Shown piece after piece: positions 1 to 7,300 of a stretch of DNA of 10,982 nucleotides. This DNA comes from Treponema sp. (GTDB taxonomy: Bacteria; Spirochaetota; Spirochaetia; Treponematales; Treponemataceae). Numbering within the stretch: the first letter of the stretch is position 1; each line of letters opens with the position of its first letter. The stretch covers positions 1 through 10,982 of the forward strand of contig JAEDFM010000055.1 in the NCBI GenBank assembly GCA_016292805.1. Direction: 5' to 3'. The position numbers and the translations under genes were made by a program. The notes beneath the pieces were generated by a model that saw only the letters and a list, made by a program, of their open reading frames with translations, did not search any database and was not told the origin of the DNA.

Positions 1-384
1 GAATTTTCAATGGCTTTTTTCTACCCCAAATTGCGAACTTTATTGTACACTATCCAGTATTAATGGCATATATACTGAAAACTATACAGTTCATGCGAAA
101 ATCTTCGAGTTTAGTGGCGTTGTCCTGATTATAATTATCAATGGAATAGTCTTGTAAAATCAAGATATATATCAAATATTTCTTGTCCAGCTTGTGAAGG
201 ATTAAAAGAAAATGTAACAAGGGGTGTAAATGATATACTCTCATTACATCCTGAATTAGCAGATTATTATGATTGGGAAAGAAATAAAAGTATTGATATT
301 TACAAAATAGGCTTAAGCTCAAAGGCTCGTGCATACTGAAATTGTATAAAATGCGAAAGAAAATGGGAAAATGACTTTCAATCA
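1..384 (+). pseudogene. decayed 5' part of a multi-module zinc-ribbon protein gene
   Basis: This stretch is the broken upstream part of the reading frame that resumes at 385. In the frame of that downstream ORF, codons 115-336 read as a zinc-ribbon module: WRC at 115-123, a CxxC pair (SCPAC) at 181-195 and the module-start motif LHPEL at 244-258. The frame is then cut by TGA at 337-339, exactly where the repeated WxC motif needs Trp; the next codons give N-C. Further left, module-like peptides appear only by changing frame: HYPVLM at 48-65, YTENYTVHAK at 71-100, KSSSLV at 99-116, then WRC in the downstream frame. At least three frame changes within 70 bases, plus the nonsense codon, indicate decay. 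The true start lies outside the window or is lost. Sequencing error could explain single events, but less easily all of them. Confidence 0.72.
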
Positions 385-921
385 ATGATTGAACATAATT
401 CGGATGGATCTGTAGGAGTTGTTGGTTGCAGAGGGTGCAGACTTAGATTTTTTACAAAGAAAACATATGCTGATGATTATCCAGAGTTAGTAGAGATACA
501 TGATGATGAGTTACGTGGGCATTCTATAGCTGAAATTCTAGCTTCAGAAATTCATAAAAAAAATGAGTTTTGGCGATGTAAAATATATGGAGAAACCTAT
601 CGTTCATCTTTGTATACTATGATTAGTGCGACAAGAAATAATCGTATTGGATGTTCTTATTGTCATAGTTTAAAACTTAGAAAAGGTGAAGGTTTTGCTG
701 ATTTACATCCTGATTTAATGAAAGAATATTCTCCAGAAAATACTATTGACCCGTATGTTACATTTCCAACGGCTCGGACTGTCGTTATGTGGATCTGTAA
801 AAATAATAAGCAGCATAAATATCACATGACTCCTGAAAAGAGAATTTACTGCAAAAAACGTCATAAAGAACCATGTCCTTATTGTAAAGGTTTGCGTCAA
901 CCAAAAGCACACCTTATTTAA
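385..921 (+). CDS. zinc-ribbon repeat protein, surviving 3' ORF of a disrupted gene
   Basis: The 178-residue open frame holds the last two zinc-ribbon modules of a larger protein (treble-clef zinc-ribbon family, DUF4379-like). Seen: C15xxC18, which closes the preceding module; W63-R-C65 with C90xxC93; W136-I-C138 with C164xxC167. Module-start motifs are DYPEL at about 31-35 and LHPDL at about 107-111. The WxC spacing is 73-78 codons and continues upstream across the TGA at 337, so the ATG at 385 is very probably not the original start; it falls inside a module and has no convincing Shine-Dalgarno sequence. Such modules are thought to bind zinc, and relatives are often joined to nuclease-like domains or found in mobile or defence-associated regions; none is visible here. 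The protein ends naturally shortly after the last CxxC. It may be expressed as a fragment, but I treat it as a relic. Confidence 0.62.
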   Translation: MIEHNSDGSVGVVGCRGCRLRFFTKKTYADDYPELVEIHDDELRGHSIAEILASEIHKKNEFWRCKIYGETYRSSLYTMISATRNNRIGCSYCHSLKLRKGEGFADLHPDLMKEYSPENTIDPYVTFPTARTVVMWICKNNKQHKYHMTPEKRIYCKKRHKEPCPYCKGLRQPKAHLI

Positions 922-940
922 GTTCCCATTATATAAATTC

Positions 941-1007
941 CTTCTTACCCCTTTAATTATTTTACTTAAAGGGGTAAGATAAAGGGGTAAGATAAAGGGG
1001 TAAGAAG
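941..1007 (+). promoter_or_regulatory. leader with one C-rich arm and three tandem complementary repeats covering the RBS
   Basis: The arm CTTACCCCTTTAA (944-956) is a perfect complement of TTAAAGGGGTAAG (966-978), separated by nine bases. The core AAAGGGGTAAG then recurs at 981-991 and 994-1004, giving a 13-base tandem period. The third copy pairs with the arm over 14 bases (941-954 with 994-1007) and ends directly before the ATG at 1008. That copy contains the only plausible Shine-Dalgarno sequence (AAGGGG, 995-1000, seven bases from the ATG). The arm can therefore form three mutually exclusive stems, one of which hides the ribosome binding site. A -10-like TATAAA lies at 932-937 without a convincing -35. 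No T-run follows, so a simple terminator is unlikely. Translational control, a protein-binding operator or copy-number variation of the repeat are all possible. Confidence 0.6.
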
Positions 1008-2531
1008 ATGGCATTGCCAATAAGTATTGAAGCATTAATTAAACAGCAGATAGTAGAGAATACAAGACTTGATTATAAAAAAAACTGGAATCCAGAAGAT
1101 ATAATTCATTCTATTTGTGCCTTTGCAAATGACATTGATAACTTGGGTGGCGGTTATATTATTGTCGGAATTGAAGAGGTAAATGGAATGCCAAAATTCC
1201 CAATCACAGGATTAAGCAAAGACTCTTTAGACACAATGAATAAGGAACTGCTTCAGTACTGTAACGAAATTAGCCCAAGATATTTACCCATAGTTGAACA
1301 GGTTAAATATGAAGGAAAGGAAATCATAGTTATCTGGTGTCCTGGTGGAGAAGCCCGTCCCTATAAAGCTCCTGATAAAGTCTATACTAAGAAAGGTGAA
1401 AGAAGGGAATTTGCTTATTACATCAGAAAAATGTCCAATTCAATAAAAGCAAATCAGCTTGAAGAAAAAGAACTGATGCTTTTAGCAAATAATGTTCCTT
1501 ATGATGACAGAGTAAATTATCAGGCAAAGATTCCTGATTTAAAATCGAGTCTGATTCAGGAATTCTTGAATGAAGTTGGAAGTGACTTATACGAACCTTC
1601 TCTTTCAAAAACAGTGGAAGAAGTTGGTACTGATATGAGAATTATTGGTGGTCCAACTGAATTACGAAAACCATTGAATATCGGACTTATGTTCTTCAAT
1701 GATTCTCCTGACAAGTTCTTTCCATATGCACGAATTGAAGTTGTAGACAAACCAGATCCTACTGGAGAAGGAATGACAGAAAAGATTTTCACAGGGCCAT
1801 TGGACAGACAACTTAAAGATTCACTGAGTTATATAAAAAATTACATAATCAAAGAAAAAATAAATAAGGTTAGTGACGCTGCTGAAGCTACACGTATTTA
1901 TAATTATCCATATGCCGCAGTAGAAGAAGCTTTGTGTAATGCCGTTTATCATAAGTCATATCAGATTGGAGAACCTGTAACTGTAATGATTACTCCAGAA
2001 AAGATGGAGATTACAAGTTTACCAGGACCTGACAGAACAATAACTGATGAAGATTTAAGAAATAACCACCTGGTTTCTAAGAGATATAGAAACAGGCGAA
2101 TTGGTGACTTCTTAAAAGAACTGAAATTGATTGAAGGAAGAAACACAGGAATTCCAACAATTTTAAGAGCCCTTAAAAATAATGGTTCCGAAGCACCTGT
2201 TTTTGAAACTGATGAAGAAAGGTCTTTCTTTACCATTACTATTCCTGTGAATAAAGAATTTCTTTTACCGAAAGAGGAACCTAAAGCAGTAGCAAAGAAA
2301 GATAATATTTCTGTAAAATCCAGAAGAAAGCCTTCAGAAATAAAGCAACTGATACTTAAAGTATTAAGTGCAGAAGGAGCACTTTCAAAAGCAGATCTTG
2401 TAGATAAAATGAATTACAAAAAATTGACAGATTCTGTTTCAAATGCAATAGCTGAACTTATAGCAGAAAAAAAAATAAAATATACGGAAGATAAATTAAA
2501 TTCTAAGAATCAAAAGCTAATTATCCTATAA
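1008..2531 (+). CDS. AlbA_2 (Schlafen-like) domain and RecG-like ATPase-fold putative regulator
   Basis: This 507-residue protein has the layout of the COG2865 group, often called putative transcriptional regulators or 'RecG-related' proteins although helicase motifs are absent. Residues about 10-150 match the AlbA_2 putative DNA-binding domain: ENTRLDYKK near 17-25, then ICAFANDIDNLGGGYIIVGI at about 36-55. Residues about 290-415 match the GHKL-type HATPase_c_4 fold, with the N-box-like EEALCNAVYHKSY at 306-318 (Asn311) and a downstream EGRNTGIPTI segment at 376-385. After a charged linker (about 422-442), residues 443-507 look like a winged helix (helices at 444-455 and 460-469, a Ser/Asn-rich recognition-type helix at about 474-487). 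It is probably cytoplasmic. The start is supported by AAGGGG seven bases upstream. It is the first intact gene after the zinc-ribbon relic and has its own leader. Its target and function are unknown; related AlbA_2 proteins occur in accessory and defence regions. Confidence 0.82.
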   Translation: MALPISIEALIKQQIVENTRLDYKKNWNPEDIIHSICAFANDIDNLGGGYIIVGIEEVNGMPKFPITGLSKDSLDTMNKELLQYCNEISPRYLPIVEQVKYEGKEIIVIWCPGGEARPYKAPDKVYTKKGERREFAYYIRKMSNSIKANQLEEKELMLLANNVPYDDRVNYQAKIPDLKSSLIQEFLNEVGSDLYEPSLSKTVEEVGTDMRIIGGPTELRKPLNIGLMFFNDSPDKFFPYARIEVVDKPDPTGEGMTEKIFTGPLDRQLKDSLSYIKNYIIKEKINKVSDAAEATRIYNYPYAAVEEALCNAVYHKSYQIGEPVTVMITPEKMEITSLPGPDRTITDEDLRNNHLVSKRYRNRRIGDFLKELKLIEGRNTGIPTILRALKNNGSEAPVFETDEERSFFTITIPVNKEFLLPKEEPKAVAKKDNISVKSRRKPSEIKQLILKVLSAEGALSKADLVDKMNYKKLTDSVSNAIAELIAEKKIKYTEDKLNSKNQKLIIL

Positions 2532-2538
2532 ATAAGCC

Positions 2539-2574
2539 ATCCAATTGTCAGTTAATATTAACTGACAATTGGAT
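2539..2574. terminator. perfect 36-base palindrome after the AlbA_2 gene, terminator-like
   Basis: Starting eight bases after the stop codon, ATCCAATTGTCAGTTAAT is followed immediately by its exact reverse complement, with the symmetry axis between 2556 and 2557. As RNA it would form a stem of about 16 base pairs with a four-base loop. The stem is AT-rich and no clean T-run follows on the plus strand (AAAGGTTTATG), so intrinsic termination is plausible but not typical. Perfect two-fold symmetry without a spacer would also suit a dimeric protein-binding site. Confidence 0.5.
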
Positions 2575-2724
2575 AAAGGTTTATGTTTTCTTTCATAACC
2601 AGTTAGGTTATCTGGCAGCTTATTTTGTATTTTTTTTAATTTTTCGAGAGAGTTTTTTTTCGGTTAATTCCATATTATTACAGGTAGAATTATTTGTAAA
2701 AAGTTCATTTTTGGCATAGGCAAT

Positions 2725-2832
2725 GGAAGGGCGCCGAAGGCGAAGCCCGCAGGGTGGTTTGAAAAACCATCCGAGGACTTTGGAGCGATAGCGGAACCCT
2801 GGAACTGCCGACGGCGCTTGCGCCGGATGCCC
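2725..2832. repeat. G+C-rich hairpin-rich island, probable dispersed intergenic repeat or structured RNA
   Basis: About 70 of these 108 bases are G or C (65%), against about one third around them. At least three hairpins can be drawn: CGCC-GAA-GGCG at 2732-2742, extended by GGG 2729-2731 with CCC 2746-2748; GGGTGGTTT 2752-2760 with AAACCATCC 2764-2772 (one G-U pair, three-base loop); and CGGCGCTTGCGCCG at 2812-2825. The island sits in the 431-base gap between the AlbA_2 gene and the transporter, and I see no credible gene in the rest of that gap. Minus-strand open frames crossing it are arginine- and proline-rich and look non-genic. The abrupt composition change and folding suit a REP-like repeat carried in many copies; a small structured RNA is the alternative. 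Only one copy is present here, so the repeat status is inferred. Confidence 0.45.
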
Positions 2833-2910
2833 AATACATGTAGAAAAAGAAACCGCATAAAGTTCTCCTTTACTTATAGATTTATACCATAATCGTAAGA
2901 TTTCTTTATA

Positions 2911-2940
2911 TTTACAAATTGTGTTCTTCTCTAAAATAAT
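2911..2940 (+). promoter_or_regulatory. sigma70-type promoter candidate for the first MATE gene
   Basis: TTTACA at 2911-2916 and AATAAT at 2935-2940 are separated by 18 bases, and each matches the consensus at five of six positions. Transcription would begin near 2946-2948, giving a leader of about 16 bases that includes the ribosome binding site at 2953-2957. This placement excludes the upstream in-frame GTG at 2921 as the start codon. Confidence 0.5.
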
Positions 2941-2962
2941 GATGATTTTTATGGGAGACTGT

Positions 2963-4303
2963 ATGGCTGATACTTCAAAAAATATGACTGAGGGTAATGC
3001 TGTAAAGCTGATTATCCTTTTTTCTATTCCAATGTTGATTGGCAATATATTTCAGCAGTTATATAACATTGCAGATTCAATTATTGTTGGTCAATTTTTG
3101 GGCGCGGAAGCATTGGCCGCTATTGGTGCTACATCTTCTTTAAGCTTTTTCTTTTTTGCGTTATGTAATGGTTTTGGATCGGGTGGTGGAATTATTGTTT
3201 CCCAGAGTTTTGGCAGAGGAGATACTAAGCAGGTAAAAAACTGTATTGCTAATACTGGTTACATTATGGTCATTATGCCTTTTGTGGTTGGTGGTCTTGC
3301 TTTCCTGCTTGCACCATTCCTGCTTAAAATGCTTAAAACTCCAGATAACATTATGCATGATGCTGTTGTATACATCAGATTGATGAGCGTGGGGCTTTTC
3401 TTTGTATCTGTGTATAACTATGTTTCATCTATGATGAGGGCTTTGGGAGATTCTAAAACTCCACTTTACTTTTTGGTTTTCTCCTGCATTGTAAATGTTG
3501 TATTGGATATTCTTTTTGTTTATGTGTTCAAGTTAGGTGTTTTTGGTGCCGGCCTTGCAACTCTTATTTCTCAATTGTTGTCTAATATTTTGTGTCTGGG
3601 TTATGCGGTTATTTTTAATCCATATTTCCGCCTTTCTGCATCTGATTTACGGGTTGATTACAATGTAATTGCAAAAACTGTAAAGCTTGGACTTCCACTT
3701 TCCCTGCAGTTCTCTATGATTGCAATTTCTTGTATGGCTTTACAGCGTGTTGTAAATTCTTTTGGTGCAATTGCGGTTGCGGCTTTTACTGCTACGGGTC
3801 GTATTGAACAGGTAATTCATCAGCCATACCAGACTTTGGCTGCGGCACTTAGCACTTTTAGTGGTCAAAATTATGGTGCAAAAAAATATGACCGCGTTAT
3901 GGATGGCTACAAAAAAACTGCCTGGATGATGGTTATTTTTACTGCTGTTATGGTTCCATTAATTCAGATTTTTGGCGAACAGATAACATCACTTTTTGTT
4001 CACGATGAAGAAGTAATTATAATGGGTGCAACTGCAATGCGTATTACCAGCATTTTTTATGTCTTCCTTGGCATGATTTATGTAATCCGGGGTGTTCTAA
4101 ATGGTTTAGGCGACGGTTTCTTTGCACTGCTGAACGGTATTGTTGAAGTTATTGGCCGTTTTACTGTTCCATTGTTACTTACTGTTATTCCATTCATTGG
4201 TCTGTGGGGCATCTGGTGGTCTGTAGGTATTGTCTGGCTTATGGCTGGTTTTACTGCCTGGTTGCGCTATTTGTACATGAAGAAAAAGGTGCTGAAAAGG
4301 TAA
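2963..4303 (+). CDS. MATE family multidrug efflux transporter (NorM/DinF-like)
   Basis: This is an inner-membrane antiporter of the MATE family; members use a sodium or proton gradient to export cationic drugs, dyes or metabolites. From the ATG at 2963 the protein has 446 residues, normal for the family, with about 12 hydrophobic segments in two homologous halves. Family landmarks: MTEGN at 8-12, SIPMLIGNIFQQLYNIADSI at 21-40, VGQFLGAEALAAIG at 42-55, SQSFGRGD at 80-87, MRALGDSKTPLYF at 158-170, and in the second half GQNYGAKKYDRV at 301-312 and RGVLNGLGD at 376-384. The start is chosen because GGGAG lies five bases upstream and MADTSKNMTEGN is a typical N-terminus; an in-frame GTG at 2921 would add 14 residues but sits between the promoter boxes. 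The large GH94-like gene follows after 83 bases. The substrate cannot be told from sequence. Confidence 0.93.
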   Translation: MADTSKNMTEGNAVKLIILFSIPMLIGNIFQQLYNIADSIIVGQFLGAEALAAIGATSSLSFFFFALCNGFGSGGGIIVSQSFGRGDTKQVKNCIANTGYIMVIMPFVVGGLAFLLAPFLLKMLKTPDNIMHDAVVYIRLMSVGLFFVSVYNYVSSMMRALGDSKTPLYFLVFSCIVNVVLDILFVYVFKLGVFGAGLATLISQLLSNILCLGYAVIFNPYFRLSASDLRVDYNVIAKTVKLGLPLSLQFSMIAISCMALQRVVNSFGAIAVAAFTATGRIEQVIHQPYQTLAAALSTFSGQNYGAKKYDRVMDGYKKTAWMMVIFTAVMVPLIQIFGEQITSLFVHDEEVIIMGATAMRITSIFYVFLGMIYVIRGVLNGLGDGFFALLNGIVEVIGRFTVPLLLTVIPFIGLWGIWWSVGIVWLMAGFTAWLRYLYMKKKVLKR

Positions 4304-4373
4304 AATACTATCTGTTATAAATCCAAATATTCTAATATCTAAAAATTACTTTATGGTTTATGATTAAAAGCAA

Positions 4374-4380
4374 AGAGGTG
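4374..4380 (+). promoter_or_regulatory. ribosome binding site deciding the start of the 1133-residue protein
   Basis: AGAGGTG lies six bases before the ATG at 4387 and about ten bases downstream of the alternative ATG at 4360. The site can serve only the 4387 start, so the nine extra residues of the longer frame are probably not translated. No clear promoter or terminator is visible in the 83-base gap after the transporter gene, which leaves co-transcription with it possible. Confidence 0.6.
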
Positions 4381-4386
4381 TTTTTT

Positions 4387-7300
4387 ATGAAAGGTTTATG
4401 TCAGAAGGATTACTCAGCAGCATTTGCAAACTCTAGTAAAGGTTCTTTTATCCAGATGGATGGGGAGCTTTATTATAAAATTGAAAACTATGATTTGATG
4501 GATAACTTTTTTATGACCATCACTAGTTCTACTGATGTATGGAATACTCTGTGGTCACAGGGTGGAATTACAGCTGGTAGAATTGATTGTGACCATGCTG
4601 TTTTCCCTTATTACACTGCAGATAAAATTGCTGATGGTAAAGATTTTACTGGCTCTTATACTGGGATAATTGTAGAAAAAACTGGTGAAAAATATATCTG
4701 GCAGCCTTTTACTCACGAAGCAAAAATTAATTACAATCTGGAACGAAATCTTTATAAAAATACATCTGGTTCAAAGGTTTATTTTGAAGAAATTAACAAG
4801 GATTTAGGCCTTACATTTAAATATGGCTGGACTTCCAGCGACAAATATGGCTTGGTAAAACATTCTATAATCCAGAATATGGACGGTGCTGCTGTAAAAA
4901 TTCAGATGCTTGATGGCTGCCGTAATATTCTTCCTGCCTGTGCTGATGCAAATTTTCAGAATGTAAAAAGTGTTCTTTTGGATGCTTATAAAAAAACTGA
5001 TTTTGATGTTAATAGCGGGCTTACTGTATTTTCTCTTTCTTCTGTTCCAACTGATAAGGCTGAACCTAGCGAAGGACTTTTTGGTAACGTAAGCTGGTTC
5101 ACAACAAATGGCAAAATTCTTACTGATGATAAAAACATTCAGAATTTTCTGCTTGGCAAACCTGTAAGCGAAACTAAGGTTCTTAAAGGAGGCCGTCCTG
5201 CCTGTTTAATCAATAAGGAAATTTCGCTTGGTGCCAACGCTTGCGAAGAATGGTACCAGGTGTTTGATACTTTCCTTTCTACAGGGCGCGTAATCCAGCT
5301 TAAAAAACAGCTTGCTGCCAAAGCTGATATGGTAGACGCTCTTAAAAAAGACATTGAAGAAAATATAGAAAATCTGGAACAGCTTATTTATGAAGCTGAC
5401 GGTATTCAGAATACAGGAGACATTACTGCCTCTGTTCATCACAAAGCAAATGTTTTATTTAATATTATGCGTGGCGGTATTTTTGCAGATAACGGAAATA
5501 TTCACACTGCCGATTTTGTAAAATTTGTGGGCGAAAGAAACAAGGCTTATTTACCTGTAGTGGAACAGCTTGTTGAAAGTGCAAAAGGTGACTGTCTGGT
5601 TACTTACGAACAGCTTTCTTCTATAATTAATAAGGCTAATGACCCTCAGTTGGAACGCCTTTTCTTAGAATATCTGCCATTAATTTTCTCTCGTCGTCAT
5701 GGGGATCCTAGCCGGCCATGGAACAGATTCTCTATTAAAATTACTGATGCAGACAAAAACCGAATCTTTAATTACGAAGGAAACTGGCGTGATATTTTCC
5801 AGAACTGGGAAGCGTTGTGTATGTCTTATCCTGCTTACACAAAAAATATTATTGCTAAGTTCCTTAATGCCATGACAATTGATGGATTTAATCCATATAG
5901 AATTTCCAGGGAAGGTGTGGATTGGGAAATTCTTGATCCAACTGATCCCTGGTCGAATATTGGTTACTGGAATGACCATCAGGTTATTTATCTTCAGAAA
6001 ATGCTGGAACTTCAGAATCAGCTGGAACCAGAACTGCTTGATAAATGGCTCAACACAAAATTATTTTCAACTTCAAACATTCCTTACAGATTAAAGTCTT
6101 ACCAGGAAATGCTTAAAAATCCTCGTTCTACTGTTTTGTTTGAAAAAGATTTAAGCTCAAAAATGCTTGCTGGCTCTAAAACAATGGGGACAGACCTTAA
6201 ATTATGGCTTACTAAAGCAGATGATGTTTCAAAAGTTGAACTTTCATCAATGCTTACAAAAATTGTTCAGATTATTCTTGCTAAGCTGGCTAATTTTATT
6301 CCTGGTGGCGGTATCTGGATGAACACTCAGCGTCCTGAATGGAATGATGCAAACAATGCTTTGGCAGGATATGGCCTTTCTATGGTAACTTTGTACTATC
6401 TGTACAGAATGATTTCTTTCCTTAAAAAACTTATTGAAGCTTCAGCTTCTGAAAGTTTTGCATTGCCACAGGAAACTGCTGTTTTTCTTGAAGAAATGTT
6501 TAAGCTTTACAAGGGGACAGACCCTTCTACTGTTCAGAAATGGACTGATGCTGCTGCCTGCAAAAATCGTAAAGCTTTTGTAGATATAGAAGGTATGCTT
6601 TTCCAGACTCAGCGGGAAGCACTTTATGCAAATGGTCATAGCACAACTGAAGAAAAGCTTTCTAAAGCAGAACTTTTGGAAGGCTTTGCAGTAATTATGA
6701 AGCATCTGGAAGCTACTATTGATGCAAACAAGCGCCCAGATGGACTTTACCACGCATATAATATTCTCCATATTAGTGATGATTCTATGGCGGTTTCTGA
6801 TCTTACACTTATGCTTGAAGGTCAGGTTGCAGCTTTGTCTTCTGGTTATTTAAGTGCAAAGGATGTGGCACAAATGACTAAAGCTCTTAAAGCCAGTCCT
6901 CTTTATGTTGCAGACCGCAATACTTATATCCTTTATCCAGATAAGGAACTTCCACTTTTCTGGGATAAAAACAACTTTGCATTTGAAAAAATCCAGAATA
7001 TTCCGGCTGTTACAAAACTTATGACTGCTGGCTGTTCTAAAATTTTTGTTTGTGATGATAAGAATCCTGCTGCAGCTTCTATATGTCACTTTAATTCTGA
7101 TTTTAGAAATGTGGATTTTATGCGTCAGGCTTTTGCAGAAATTAAAGCTGCAACTCCAGATATGCTTACTCCAGCTGATGAAAAAGCTTTTGAAGATGTG
7201 TATGAAAGTATTTTTAATCATCAGAGTTTTACTGGCCGTTCAGGAACTTTCTATGCTTACGAAGGTTTAGGAAGCGTATACTGGCATATGGTTGCCAAGC

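Noticed and set aside
337..339. UGA read as Trp (alternative code or programmed readthrough)
   Set aside because: All intact genes here use TGG for Trp freely and have no in-frame TGA, and the same relic also carries frameshifts. A nonsense mutation is simpler.
968..1004. Three tandem repeats as a CRISPR-like array
   Set aside because: The units are 13 bases long and directly adjacent, with no spacers, and no cas gene is near.
2595..2640. ATAACC-AGTTA-GGTTAT hairpin followed by T-rich sequence as a terminator
   Set aside because: The stem is six mostly A-T pairs and the T-rich run starts too far downstream. It may assist termination but is too weak to annotate.
2620..3045. Minus-strand 141-codon and 64-codon open frames
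   Set aside because: They run through the G+C-rich island and into the antisense of the MATE gene, are Arg/Pro-rich without a domain, and have no ribosome binding site.
4360..4386. ATG at 4360 as the start of the large gene
   Set aside because: The only good ribosome binding site (4374-4380) lies downstream of this ATG and fits the ATG at 4387.
6442..7221. Minus-strand open frames of 109 and 123 codons inside the large gene
   Set aside because: They are antisense shadows, rich in Lys, Phe, Ser and Cys with no recognisable domain, while the plus strand encodes clear family motifs.
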